Notes: generated by a model not told the origin, from the letters alone. DNA of 64,000 bases from JAGNLV01 sp964612145 (GCA_964612145.1 CAZTBP010000008.1:62001-126000), one strand, 5' to 3'; shown: positions 33,298-41,769, counted from the first letter of the stretch. A program made the numbers and translations.

Positions 33298-34389
33298 ATG
33301 GAACTCAAATACCCGATCCAGCGCCGCAAATCCAGAGCCGTTAAAATCGGCAACGTCATTATCGGAGGCGGCTTTCCTATCGCTGTACAGTCGATGACGA
33401 CTACCGATACCCGCGATGTCGAAACCACCGTCAAACAGACATCCGACCTCTTTGAGGCCGGCTGCGATATCGTCCGGCTCTCCGTGCTTAACCACGATGC
33501 CGCCGATCACCTCAAGGAAATCCGCAAGCGGCTGCCAGATCGCCCGCTGGTCGCCGATATCCATTTCCAGTACAAGCTGGCCCTCAAAGCAATCGAGGCC
33601 GGCTTCGACAAAATCCGCATCAACCCCGGCAATATCGGCGCCGAATGGAAAGTCCGCGAGGTCACCAAAGCCGCCAAAGATGCCGAGGTGCCGATCCGGA
33701 TCGGCGTGAATTCCGGCTCGCTGCCGGAAGACCTGCTGAACAAATACGGCCACGATGACCCGCGCTCGTTCACCGAGGCCGCGCTGCGGGAGATCGCAAT
33801 TCTCGAAGACATGGACTTCTCCGATATCGTCATCTCCGTCAAATCAACCAACACTGAAACCGCCTTCTGGTCCTACCACATGCTGGCCTCTCAAACCGAA
33901 TATCCGTTGCATGTCGGGATTACCGAGGCCGGGACGCTGGACACCGGCTCGATCAAGAGCGCGGTCGGAATCGGCGCCATCCTGATGACCGGTATCGGCG
34001 ATACTATCCGCGTCTCGCTCTCCGCCGACCCGATCCATGAACCCCGCGTGGCCAAACAGATCCTCACCGCCTGCAATCTCAAAAAGGACGGTGTCGAGGT
34101 AATCGCCTGCCCGACCTGCGGCCGTTGCCAGATCGATATGATCCCGCTGGCCGAATCAGTCGAGGCCAAAACCCGCCATATCAAAGCGCCGCTCAAAGTC
34201 GCTGTGATGGGCTGCGCCGTAAACGGCCCCGGCGAGGCCTCGGCGGCCGATGTCGGTATCGCCGGCGGCGACGGCCAGGGAATGATCATCAAGAAGGGCG
34301 AGATCGTCAAACGCTTCCCCGAGGCCGAACTCGAGGAACGCCTGCTGAGCGAAATCGAAGAGATGACCGGCGAAACTATCCCCCGGTAG
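33298..34389 (+). CDS. ispG: 4-hydroxy-3-methylbut-2-en-1-yl diphosphate synthase (flavodoxin/ferredoxin)
   Basis: IspG (GcpE) reductively opens methylerythritol cyclodiphosphate in the non-mevalonate isoprenoid pathway. The 363-residue length is that of the short bacterial form. The TIM-barrel domain opens with KIGNVIIGGGFPIAVQSMT. The C-terminal [4Fe-4S] domain has CPTCGRCQID and CAVNGPGEA, holding the three cluster cysteines, plus the fourth-ligand Glu in the latter. No SD site is obvious before ATG 33298 (GGTCAAGG lies about 12 nt upstream). Confidence 0.96.
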   Translation: MELKYPIQRRKSRAVKIGNVIIGGGFPIAVQSMTTTDTRDVETTVKQTSDLFEAGCDIVRLSVLNHDAADHLKEIRKRLPDRPLVADIHFQYKLALKAIEAGFDKIRINPGNIGAEWKVREVTKAAKDAEVPIRIGVNSGSLPEDLLNKYGHDDPRSFTEAALREIAILEDMDFSDIVISVKSTNTETAFWSYHMLASQTEYPLHVGITEAGTLDTGSIKSAVGIGAILMTGIGDTIRVSLSADPIHEPRVAKQILTACNLKKDGVEVIACPTCGRCQIDMIPLAESVEAKTRHIKAPLKVAVMGCAVNGPGEASAADVGIAGGDGQGMIIKKGEIVKRFPEAELEERLLSEIEEMTGETIPR

Positions 34390-34393
34390 GCTG

Positions 34394-35257
34394 TTACTTC
34401 TCCTGCGACTGTTTTAGGTCGGAGATAACATCGAGAAAAGTAATCCGCACACCTAAGTTTCCTAATACCTCCAGTGCACGGCGGCGAATTGTCGTTGAAT
34501 AGACCCCCGGGATTAGCTCCTGGCCCAGCGAATCGACGTGAACAAGGACTGAGTCCACATCGGTACTATCGCTGAGTTCCAGGCGGACACGGAGGATGTA
34601 CTCCGGCGGAAGTGCCAGAATGGCGTCCATTTCATTGAAACGCGGTTCAATCTCCTCAGGAGGCAATGATCCTTCGATCACCCGGAGGGGAGCGTAATTC
34701 ATGCCTCTGGACAGAGAGTCGCCAGCCGGTGACGCCGCGGAGTCGGCGCCGACCGGAGAAGGTTGTGAGGCGTCTGATTGCCTGACTGTGGGAGATGCGT
34801 TCATTTCTCGTGGCCAGTACTGTGGAAAACCGTGGCGGCTCTCAACCTCATCGCCGGTGGTTCTGAAATAATGCCTGAGTCCGTATTCAAACTCCCCGCA
34901 ACGAATTATGAAGTGTAATCCCGAAACCGTGTCATCAGGTATTATGACCTGCAGTTCCACAGTTCGAAGCGCTGTATCGGGACTCTTGTCAGTCCACTTC
35001 GGCGGGCCGAGATATTGAAGGGGACCGTCGGTTACCACCTCCAATTCGACCCCGGTAGTGCAAAATTCCTCCGGCCGATATTGTGCCCGTAGTGTGGTTA
35101 CCTCACCGATTACTGGTGCGGTGATTACCTCAAGCCGGGCGCCAAATAGCGGCCACTTGCTCGATCGAACTCCAGCCTCCGTAGTCTGCGTCAGAGCAGT
35201 GATGAAAGCTGCTGCCAACGTAATCACCGTCAGTAGATGTTGCTTACTGAGTCTCAT
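34394..35257 (-). CDS. Secreted hypothetical protein
   Basis: I recognise no family. The 287-residue protein has a signal peptide (about residues 1-28). A beta-rich domain follows (KWPLFGARLEVITAPVIGEVTTLRAQY onward), reminiscent of secreted immunoglobulin-like strands. The middle is Ser/Pro/Ala-rich and disordered (about 155-185), and a second strand-rich part follows (PPEYILRVRLEL). Codon use is less C-ending than in the housekeeping genes around it. It converges on ispG with a 4-bp gap and is divergent from the next gene. Confidence 0.55.
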   Translation of the reverse strand: MRLSKQHLLTVITLAAAFITALTQTTEAGVRSSKWPLFGARLEVITAPVIGEVTTLRAQYRPEEFCTTGVELEVVTDGPLQYLGPPKWTDKSPDTALRTVELQVIIPDDTVSGLHFIIRCGEFEYGLRHYFRTTGDEVESRHGFPQYWPREMNASPTVRQSDASQPSPVGADSAASPAGDSLSRGMNYAPLRVIEGSLPPEEIEPRFNEMDAILALPPEYILRVRLELSDSTDVDSVLVHVDSLGQELIPGVYSTTIRRRALEVLGNLGVRITFLDVISDLKQSQEK

Positions 35258-35493
35258 AGTTTTACCTCCCGGTTTTTATACACCAAACGCCAGTCAATTC
35301 TCTTGCCCATTGAAAGTATAGCTTATCCATGTTCCGATTGAAAGCCCATAAATGACTCACTCCGCCAGACCTTGATCACAAGTGAGGCGGAGTTGTGAGC
35401 TGATCTTCAAACCGCTCAGATAGTAGTTTTCCCGCACACTGGATTTCCCTATCTTCGCCCAAAGCCGCAATTCTGACTACCCGGAGGATTATA

Positions 35494-36528
35494 TTGAAAC
35501 AGCGGAGGATCACTTCTGTTAAGGCTTTACTGTCGTTATTGATAAGTCTGGTACTTCTGATTAACGGGCGTGCTGAGGCATCGGAATTACTGATCGACTA
35601 CGGACCATCAATCCGGTACTCAACAGGAGAAACCGAGTACGTAATGGATATCTACGGCATTGACCCTGATCTTGGAGTCGTTCGTTTAAAGAGCCAACTC
35701 GAATTTCCTCTCGATGGCCCGATGATCGGATGGACGGTGGCTGTTCGCTTTGGCAATACACGCGATGGAATAGCTCCAGAGTGGTTTGGCTCGGTGGGTT
35801 ACTGGCAGAATACAGAGCATCCTGATGAAAAGATGGTGGACTCTGACTGGTCCAATTTATACACTGGAACCTATTCCAAATTCTCTCACACTGAATCTTC
35901 CGCCAAAATGCACAACCGGCTGTTCACATTCGAAGTCGGACGAGAAATGTTTGCTCGTTCCATTTACGGTATCTCGCTCTTTGTCGGATTACGATATCAG
36001 GAGATTGAACAGGACATTATAGGGGTAAATGGTTGGCAGACTTTCAATGGTATCGATACTGCCTATATAGCTGAACCTGATACATTGGCCATTCGGTACG
36101 ATGTTACATACCTTACCCCTCATGTGGGCTTGGGATTTGGTTTGAACGTGGGACACCGGCTTTTGCTCAACTTCAATGGATCAATTGCTTTTGTCTCCGC
36201 GTCCGATGAGGACGACCATGTACTCCGTACCAAAGTTTCAACGGCTGATGTCAGTGGCCTCGGTGGCTTGGGGGACTTGAAGGCGACCTATAAGTTATTT
36301 GGTGGAACTACCGAACCGGGGTTGTTTTTGAGTCTGACAGGAAACTTCGCTTATCTGCACGCGGACGGTACCCAGACTCAATTCTGGTATGGCGACGCGG
36401 ATCGCACTTTAGACCCTGAAACGGGACAGATCGAACCAATTCCCGCCGGCACCACTATCGCCGGCATCCCCCACGACATCACCACCACCCAGTTCCATTT
36501 TGGGCTGGATATCGGCTACAGCTTTTAA
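35494..36528 (+). CDS. Predicted outer-membrane protein, AT-richer than neighbours
   Basis: This 344-residue protein has a signal peptide (about residues 1-28, ALLSLLISLVLLINGRAEA) and repeated amphipathic strands separated by turns (DYGPSIRYSTGETEYVM, then WTVAVRFGNTRD, then IYGISLFVGLRYQE). It ends in FHFGLDIGYSF with a terminal Phe, the usual barrel-closing signal. TTG 35494 has CGGAGGA upstream. Codon use is visibly AT-richer than in ispG or rqcH next to it. No named family is recognised. Confidence 0.6.
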   Translation: MKQRRITSVKALLSLLISLVLLINGRAEASELLIDYGPSIRYSTGETEYVMDIYGIDPDLGVVRLKSQLEFPLDGPMIGWTVAVRFGNTRDGIAPEWFGSVGYWQNTEHPDEKMVDSDWSNLYTGTYSKFSHTESSAKMHNRLFTFEVGREMFARSIYGISLFVGLRYQEIEQDIIGVNGWQTFNGIDTAYIAEPDTLAIRYDVTYLTPHVGLGFGLNVGHRLLLNFNGSIAFVSASDEDDHVLRTKVSTADVSGLGGLGDLKATYKLFGGTTEPGLFLSLTGNFAYLHADGTQTQFWYGDADRTLDPETGQIEPIPAGTTIAGIPHDITTTQFHFGLDIGYSF

Positions 36529-36534
36529 GTTATA

Positions 36535-38199
36535 TCAGGATTCGGGCTTGGTCGGCGTGACCATGATCGACTTCTCCCGCTCCACTGTCACCAGCCCTGG
36601 CTTGGCCTTGCGCGGTTTGCGGACATACCGCCGCTCCGTGTAAACCACCGGCACCAGGGAGTCGTTGCGTGCCTTGGAATACCAGGCCGCAATCGCCGCC
36701 GCCTCGGCGATTTCCTGCTTCGACGGCTCGAACGACTTATTCGGGTGCTTCATAACCACATGCGAACCTGGACACTGCTGCGTGTGCAGCCAAATCTCGT
36801 ACGGCTTGGCATACTCAAAGGTCGTCCTGTCGTTGTCGGAACCATCCCGCCCGACAAAAATCGTTAAGCCCGACGACAACGTATACTCCCGAAACGGCAA
36901 CCTCGGCGCCGCCTCCTCTTTGCCCCCCTCTTTCGGCAGCAACGATTCCAGCTCGGCCCGGTAACGCTCTTTCGCAGAATCAAAATTGGCCTCGAGATCA
37001 TCCCGCATCTCCTGCAGGCCCTCAAGTTCCTGCTTCGATATCTCCAGCCGACGTTCCATCAGGTCCAACCCCTCGCGCCCTTTACGGTGTTTGCGGAAAT
37101 AAACCTCGGCATTCTCGGCAGGGGAGAGGGCCGGATCAAGCGGGATCGTGATCTCCGGCTGGGAATCGGTGTAGATATCGGTGACCGTGATACTCTCCAT
37201 CCCCCTGCGTATCGAATCAAAATTGATCTTCAGCAGCTCCCCGAGCTTTTTGTACCGCTCGTAATCCGCCGCCTCGACAATATCCTGCTCGACCTTTTTG
37301 ATCCGCCGTTCCAGTCGCTTGATGGCCCGCCCAACCGCCTGTGTGACTGTCTTTTCCTCATCAGCCTGCTCGACCTCGGTCTGGCGCAACTCGGACATAT
37401 TCAGCACCGCCAGCGAAAGCGTCTTGAATTTCTCCGGCGGATCGGCAGCAACCTTCAACTTAAACGGGTACACCTCCGCCTTCCCTTTGACCCGGTGCAA
37501 ATACCCGGTATCCGGCGCACGGAAGCGTCCAGCCAAATCCCGCACCACCGATGCGACTTTCTCCAGGTCAGCATCGTCATGATCGGAATCATCGATATCC
37601 GCCCGCTCGATTACCTCGTTGGTCATGGTCTTATTGAATCCGATGAGGTTCTTGCCCAGCAGAATCCCCAGTCGAGTGGTCGGGTTGTTTTCGATAAGAC
37701 CGCTCAGATCGGCCGCCGTTATTTCAATCGGGTCGATCCCCTCAAACGGCGGCGGCGACACGTACGGCGCACCCTTCTCGAAATCCCGCTTGCGAAGGGT
37801 CCCGTGTATGTTGCCGTCCGGGTCCAGCAAAAGTACATTCCCGTTCGCCCCCAGGGCCTCAAACAGCACGACCGCTTCCTGTGTGCCCGCTTTCACGGTG
37901 ACTTTGAACAACCGGTCCAGCCCGAGCTGTGCGACACTTTCGATAACCGCGCCATCGAGATCAAATATCGGCCACGGTTTCTCCCGTGTGTCGATTTTGA
38001 CCTTTGAGGCCGGCACACAGAACACTCCCGTGCCGTGCGGATGGTACACAAACCCCAGCGCCATCCGGCTCTTGGCCCCCTTGACAAAAAAATACGCCGC
38101 CCGTTCCTTTTTGTAGAACTCGGTCGAGACAATCCTTCCGCCAACCAGCTGCTGCCGGATCTCATCAACCAGCGATAGTATGTGCAGAGCTGTCTGCAT
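36535..38199 (-). CDS. rqcH: NFACT/RqcH-family ribosome quality control protein
   Basis: RqcH binds 50S subunits blocked by peptidyl-tRNA and adds alanine tails. The 554-residue protein has NFACT-N (about residues 5-200) with the conserved Asp-Arg pair in GLDRLFKV (about D95-R96), which is needed for tailing in Bacillus. The coiled-coil middle is about 260-420, and the NFACT-R domain includes YEIWLHTQQCPGSHVVMK. ATG 38199 is used instead of TTG 38208, because a TTGTAT-N17-TATATT promoter ends seven nt before it. Its stop lies seven bp from that of the convergent barrel gene. Confidence 0.88.
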   Translation of the reverse strand: MQTALHILSLVDEIRQQLVGGRIVSTEFYKKERAAYFFVKGAKSRMALGFVYHPHGTGVFCVPASKVKIDTREKPWPIFDLDGAVIESVAQLGLDRLFKVTVKAGTQEAVVLFEALGANGNVLLLDPDGNIHGTLRKRDFEKGAPYVSPPPFEGIDPIEITAADLSGLIENNPTTRLGILLGKNLIGFNKTMTNEVIERADIDDSDHDDADLEKVASVVRDLAGRFRAPDTGYLHRVKGKAEVYPFKLKVAADPPEKFKTLSLAVLNMSELRQTEVEQADEEKTVTQAVGRAIKRLERRIKKVEQDIVEAADYERYKKLGELLKINFDSIRRGMESITVTDIYTDSQPEITIPLDPALSPAENAEVYFRKHRKGREGLDLMERRLEISKQELEGLQEMRDDLEANFDSAKERYRAELESLLPKEGGKEEAAPRLPFREYTLSSGLTIFVGRDGSDNDRTTFEYAKPYEIWLHTQQCPGSHVVMKHPNKSFEPSKQEIAEAAAIAAWYSKARNDSLVPVVYTERRYVRKPRKAKPGLVTVEREKSIMVTPTKPES

Positions 38200-38206
38200 G
38201 GGCGAC

Positions 38207-38235
38207 AATATACGGTGCGCGCTCGCTCAATACAA
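38207..38235 (-). promoter_or_regulatory. Putative promoter directly abutting the rqcH start codon
   Basis: On the minus strand TTGTAT (plus 38230-38235), a 17-nt spacer and TATATT (plus 38207-38212), then seven nt and ATG 38199. No Shine-Dalgarno site precedes the ATG. Confidence 0.45.
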
Positions 38236-38338
38236 CGACGGTGATACCAACACCCCGTCATCGCACGGACAACCACTGTGGAACGCCCCCCGTCCAGTCA
38301 TCGCGAGGAGTCCGCTCCCGGCCGACGACGCCGCGATC

Positions 38339-38752
38339 TCACCCGTTCCCCTGTGACCGCTTCCCCCCAAACGCCTCCCGCAAAATCTGCTCATGATCAA
38401 ACGCCAGCGGCCGCGCAAAATAGTCCGCCGTCCGGACCACATCGGCCGCATCGGTATCAGCCACCATCTCGCCCCCGGTCACCCGTCCCCGAAAGACGAC
38501 CGAAACCGTGTGGCCGCGCGGATCGCGATTCGGGTCCGAATACACCCCCACCAGACCGACCAACTCGACCTCAAGCCCGGTTTCCTCTTTGGCTTCGCGC
38601 ATCGCCGCCGACTCGACTGTTTCACCGTATTCGACAAACCCGCCCGGCAACGCCAGGCTGCCTTTGAAGGGGTCGTTGCCGCGCTCGATCAGGATTACGG
38701 AGCCGTCATCGTATTCTATTATCACATCAACAGTTAAGGCCGGATTTTTCAC
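38339..38752 (-). CDS. Nudix hydrolase
   Basis: This 137-residue enzyme has a complete Nudix box, GGFVEYGETVESAAMREAKEETGL (written here in parts: G-x5-E in GGFVEYGE, then REAKEETGL), which binds metal and cleaves nucleoside diphosphate derivatives. The first strands (TVDVIIEYDDGSVILIERG) and the FKGSLALPGG segment resemble ADP-ribose or dinucleotide pyrophosphatases. The start is GTG 38752 with GAGG seven nt upstream. It has 130 bp between it and rqcH downstream on the same strand. Substrate not assignable. Confidence 0.88.
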   Translation of the reverse strand: MKNPALTVDVIIEYDDGSVILIERGNDPFKGSLALPGGFVEYGETVESAAMREAKEETGLEVELVGLVGVYSDPNRDPRGHTVSVVFRGRVTGGEMVADTDAADVVRTADYFARPLAFDHEQILREAFGGKRSQGNG

Positions 38753-38980
38753 TGTTTAGCCTCGCTTTTGCGGGAAACGTTACACTTTTGCTAACTGTAA
38801 GTATTTCTTTGGCTTAGAGCAATATTTTTAACCTGGACCGCCCGAAAAATGCAAAAAATACGAAAAAATCGCAATTCTCGTAAACAACGTGGGCCCATTT
38901 AGCGTTCAAGATAATGAACCTCCACAGGTTCCCCATTTTTTGTGGTTTTTTTGATGCCCCCCGGCATCCACCCAACGAAC

Positions 38981-39014
38981 ATGGCGGGTCACGGACGGCC
39001 CGCCATAATTTTTT
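38981..39014 (+). terminator. Terminator-like hairpin in the intergenic region
   Basis: ATGGCGGG (38981-38988) pairs with CCCGCCAT (38999-39006), followed by AA and six T. It has no plus-strand gene in front of it. Confidence 0.55.
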
Positions 39015-39052
39015 GCCCCCCGATAATCAGAACATCCTGTCGATTTACTGTG

Positions 39053-39155
39053 TATAATCCATAGACTCCGAGGGCATGCCTTCGAGTTTATCTTCGCACT
39101 ATAACCCATCGTGCTTTGATGCAAGAAAGCGGAGCAACGAAGCTCCGCTTTTTTT
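39053..39155 (+). ncRNA. Candidate small RNA (promoter -10 to terminator)
   Basis: A TATAAT box (39053-39058) is followed, without any start codon in a useful context, by a hairpin (ACTC-c-GAGGG, CATG loop, CCTTCGAGT, about 39065-39089) and a dyad CATC/GATG near 39107-39121. A terminator follows with a 10-bp stem (39126-39135 with 39142-39151) and seven T. A transcript of about 90 nt would result. The -35 region is not recognisable, so the promoter is uncertain. Confidence 0.35.
39126..39155 (+). terminator. Strong terminator upstream of the convergent DinB gene
   Basis: Stem AAAGCGGAGC (39126-39135) with GCTCCGCTTT (39142-39151), six-nt loop, T run to 39155. It would serve a plus-strand transcript; on the minus strand, 3' of the DinB gene, the T run is weaker. 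Confidence 0.85.
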
Positions 39156-39159
39156 GTCT

Positions 39160-39747
39160 TCAGGGCGCCTCTCTACCGTGCTTTTTTAGAACTTGATCGG
39201 CCTGCCACAAATGCCGCCGCTGATGTGCCGCCAGAATCCGGAACGCCTGCCCCAGCGGAAACTTGATCAGGCTGGTCACCGGCGACGGCACCTTCATCTT
39301 CCCAAGATCGTAACCGTTGGCCCGGCACACCCGCTCGGCGATCCGGTCCTGTATTTCGGCAAACCGAAGCCGGATACCGTCGGCGTTGAATTTCTCCAGC
39401 GGCCGAAACGCCTTGGGTGTCTTGACCTTCACTTTCGGCGGAACATTCCCGATCTGCTTTTCGTACCACGCCACCAGCCAGCTGTATTTGTACGGCGGCT
39501 GCTTTGTCATGCCAGATGCCTTAGCCTTATCCAGCGCGGCATCGATCATCGGGAAATAGTGCTCGGCGGTCACACACAAATGCTCTAGGCATTCCGCCAC
39601 CGACCAGCCGCCATCGGCCGGACGCGCGTTGATCTGCTCGTCGATCAAATGCCCGTAGGCACTGTTGACGTAGTCTTTGGCTTTGTCAAACTCGTCGACG
39701 GCGTGCTGCAGGTCCTCGACGAGTTTGACTCGTAAGGTATCAGACAT
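39160..39747 (-). CDS. DinB-family protein
   Basis: This 195-residue protein has the four-helix DinB/YfiT fold. The metal-binding histidines appear in VAECLEHLCVTAEHYF and near the C-terminus in AAHQRRHLWQADQ. Such proteins are often thiol S-transferases or have unknown roles; the original DinB link to DNA damage does not extend to the whole family. The GGWSVAECLEHL opening is characteristic. No operon partner is evident. Confidence 0.85.
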   Translation of the reverse strand: MSDTLRVKLVEDLQHAVDEFDKAKDYVNSAYGHLIDEQINARPADGGWSVAECLEHLCVTAEHYFPMIDAALDKAKASGMTKQPPYKYSWLVAWYEKQIGNVPPKVKVKTPKAFRPLEKFNADGIRLRFAEIQDRIAERVCRANGYDLGKMKVPSPVTSLIKFPLGQAFRILAAHQRRHLWQADQVLKKHGREAP

Positions 39748-39864
39748 TGGTTTCTCTCAAATTCTCTGTCTTAATTGTTCTACTTCCTGTTTGACTTCAG
39801 GTGTCGTCACGTAATACGTTGCGACTGTCGCCTATCGTAAACCCGAAAACCCGGAGACACGACC

Positions 39865-40077
39865 ATGAAATACGGCGCCAGAAACCAGATCAAAGCCAGA
39901 GTCAAATCCATCAACAAAGGCGACATCATGTCACTCGTGAAACTCGAAATCACCAGCCCCGCCGATGCCGCCTCGGTCCTCACCTCCGAATCGGTCGAGC
40001 ACCTTGACCTGAAAGAAGGCGACGAGGTCACGCTGGTGGTCAAGGCGATCCACGTCCTCCCGGTCAAAGACGCCTGA
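39865..40077 (+). CDS. Mop-like molybdate-binding (TOBE) protein
   Basis: This 70-residue protein is one molbindin/TOBE domain: ARNQIKARVKSINKGDIMSLVKLEI, then LTSESVEHLDLKEGDEVTLVVKA. The SINKGDIMSLV and the SVEHLDLKEGDEV stretches are the family signature. Mop proteins store molybdate or tungstate oxyanions as oligomers. No molybdate transporter or molybdoenzyme is in the window. GGAGACA precedes the ATG by about eight nt. Confidence 0.9.
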   Translation: MKYGARNQIKARVKSINKGDIMSLVKLEITSPADAASVLTSESVEHLDLKEGDEVTLVVKAIHVLPVKDA

Positions 40078-40106
40078 TTAATGAGCAGATTCGCGTAAGG
40101 GAGACA

Positions 40107-41012
40107 TCACGCCGGCTTCTGCGCCCGGATACGGTGGAACCGTACGTTCATCACCACCTCGTACTTCTCGCAGAAATCGGCCAGCCCGCCCTCGCCGGGC
40201 ACCAGCGGACGCGTCCCCATCGGCCGCACCCGCACCGGATTAAACCCGATCTCCTGCAGCACCGGACGGAAGCCGTGGTCAAGCTCCGGGAACATCTCCC
40301 GAAGTTTCTCGATCATGTGCGGCGGACATTGCGGCGTGATTTTGTGATCCGGAAGGATCTCGGTCGCATACAGCCAGCCGCCCGGCCGAAGCACCCGGAA
40401 CGATTCGCGCAAAGCATCGTGACGGTCCCTTGTTTCGGACTCGACATTGATAATCCCGCCCATACTGACCACCGCCCCTAAGCTATCGGATGCAACCGGC
40501 ATTTCGGTGGCATCGAACTGCGCAAACGACAGATTCGGCCCGATATTTTTCCGTCGCGCCAGATCCTGCCACTGCCGAAGCAGCCACAACCCGATCTCGT
40601 TCATGATATACTGTGCGTTCGGGTTGAGATGGAGGACCATCATGGAGGCTCCGCCGCCGGGACCAACCGCGACCTCGAGGATCGGGCCCTCGGTATCGGC
40701 GATTCGTCGCAGCCAGTCCTTGTACGCCTCGTACTCCGGCCACTGGTGGACCATGTACTCATAGGCCCGGTCGAAATGCTCCTGTGCCGGCCGCCCGCGC
40801 AGCAGTTGTTGTTCGCCAATCTCGGGGTCGTCCCAGGCGCTGGTGTAGTCGCCGACAAACCGGGGGATACCGTCCTCGACCGGGTAGCTCACGTCACCTT
40901 CTTCGGTGCGCAGGATGCCGTTTGTCCAGTTGCCGTGCTGGTCGGTGTCACCGACATAGCAGAGATTGCGATGCGAGGTAGGGGTGGTGAACATGTCGAA
41001 GACCTTCAACAT
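40107..41012 (-). CDS. Class I SAM-dependent methyltransferase
   Basis: This 301-residue protein has a Rossmann methyltransferase core from about residue 105. GPILEVAVGPGGGASMM is motif I, FAQFDATEMPVASDSLGAVVSMG is motifs III-IV, and FRVLRPGGWLYATEI is the post-motif. The first 60 residues (NLCYVGDTDQHGNWTNGILRTEEG and the GIPRFVGDYTS piece) resemble the small Trm112-like segment fused to some methyltransferases, but the cysteines of a zinc site are missing. The substrate is unknown. It converges on the mop gene. Confidence 0.8.
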   Translation of the reverse strand: MLKVFDMFTTPTSHRNLCYVGDTDQHGNWTNGILRTEEGDVSYPVEDGIPRFVGDYTSAWDDPEIGEQQLLRGRPAQEHFDRAYEYMVHQWPEYEAYKDWLRRIADTEGPILEVAVGPGGGASMMVLHLNPNAQYIMNEIGLWLLRQWQDLARRKNIGPNLSFAQFDATEMPVASDSLGAVVSMGGIINVESETRDRHDALRESFRVLRPGGWLYATEILPDHKITPQCPPHMIEKLREMFPELDHGFRPVLQEIGFNPVRVRPMGTRPLVPGEGGLADFCEKYEVVMNVRFHRIRAQKPA

Positions 41013-41036
41013 CTCGGTTTTACTCCCACTAGTCGA

Positions 41037-41615
41037 CTACTTGAATCGGACCTGAGACGGATCGATATCATCATCCATGTAGTAAACGTCGGTTGGATCT
41101 CCAGCCAATAAAGAGTCGATGAGCTTAATGACAATTTGATAGTTCTCCTTACAATCCGAAAGTCTGCCAGCGTAGGCGCGCCTCGGATTGTCTATAACCC
41201 CCTCGGTCACCGCCGAGCGAAACTCAGATTCAAAATCATTGAGAATCTTGTCAGTATTGTGCATCCTACTATATACGAGATGTATGCAATTACGTTCTTT
41301 TCTGGATAGGTGACCGTACAAATCAGGAAAGAACTTTGAATATGCACAGTCAATGGTTGGCACGCCTATTCCCCCTAAAAGACCGCCCCCATCGAGAGCT
41401 TGAATAATCTTGTCAGCGACATCTTTCTTCTGATATATCTGGGACTTAATTGCACCCAATTCATCAAATAACACGGCTCTGCTCCTTTTGCGAGACTGGA
41501 CCTCTCGATACCATCTTAATCCCTCTCCCATGAGCACACCCAGAGCAACACCAACAATTCCCCAGAAAGCCTCAGACGCAATTAGTGAAACGAGCCAGTT
41601 ATTCGCGGATTCCAT
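41037..41615 (-). CDS. AT-rich orphan: membrane-anchored hypothetical protein
   Basis: No family is recognised. From ATG 41615 the 192-residue protein has one membrane helix (about residues 11-29, EAFWGIVGVALGVLMGEGL) and then a charged cytoplasmic helical domain (WYREVQSRKRSRAVLFDELGAIKSQI onward). The open frame extends upstream to 41909 but that part is antisense to hutU and has no signal. Base composition and codon use are clearly AT-richer than in the genes on both sides, suggesting recent acquisition. It is 24 bp upstream of the methyltransferase gene on the same strand. Confidence 0.5.
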   Translation of the reverse strand: MESANNWLVSLIASEAFWGIVGVALGVLMGEGLRWYREVQSRKRSRAVLFDELGAIKSQIYQKKDVADKIIQALDGGGLLGGIGVPTIDCAYSKFFPDLYGHLSRKERNCIHLVYSRMHNTDKILNDFESEFRSAVTEGVIDNPRRAYAGRLSDCKENYQIVIKLIDSLLAGDPTDVYYMDDDIDPSQVRFK

Positions 41616-41702
41616 TTGACACCCATATTGTAGTGAGCACTTCTCCCGGCCTATACGGCAACTTAACAAAAAGGTATGACAATTCCAAATAAATCTCCCC
41701 CC

Positions 41703-41731
41703 TTGCCCGCACACTCTCAACCACCTATATT
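41703..41731 (+). promoter_or_regulatory. Putative promoter of hutU
   Basis: TTGCCC (41703-41708), a 17-nt spacer and TATATT (41726-41731), 38 nt before GTG 41770. An AGGAGA site lies in the leader. Confidence 0.55.
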
Positions 41732-41769
41732 TCACTCGATTGCAAGAGGAAAACAGGAGAAAATCAACC

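Larger units (their letters stand above)
38753..39159. other. Intergenic region with several hairpins and a candidate small RNA
   Basis: No protein gene fits in these 407 bp. The region holds a short hairpin (38916-38921 with 38926-38931), a terminator-like hairpin at 38981-39014, a TATAAT at 39053-39058, a hairpin near 39064-39089, and a strong bidirectional-looking terminator at 39126-39155. It does not match tmRNA, RNase P RNA, 6S RNA or SRP RNA motifs that I can check by eye. Confidence 0.5.

Noticed and set aside
38906..39124. 72-residue minus-strand open frame in the DinB-Nudix gap
   Set aside because: Composition is random, and it crosses several hairpins; no homologue features.
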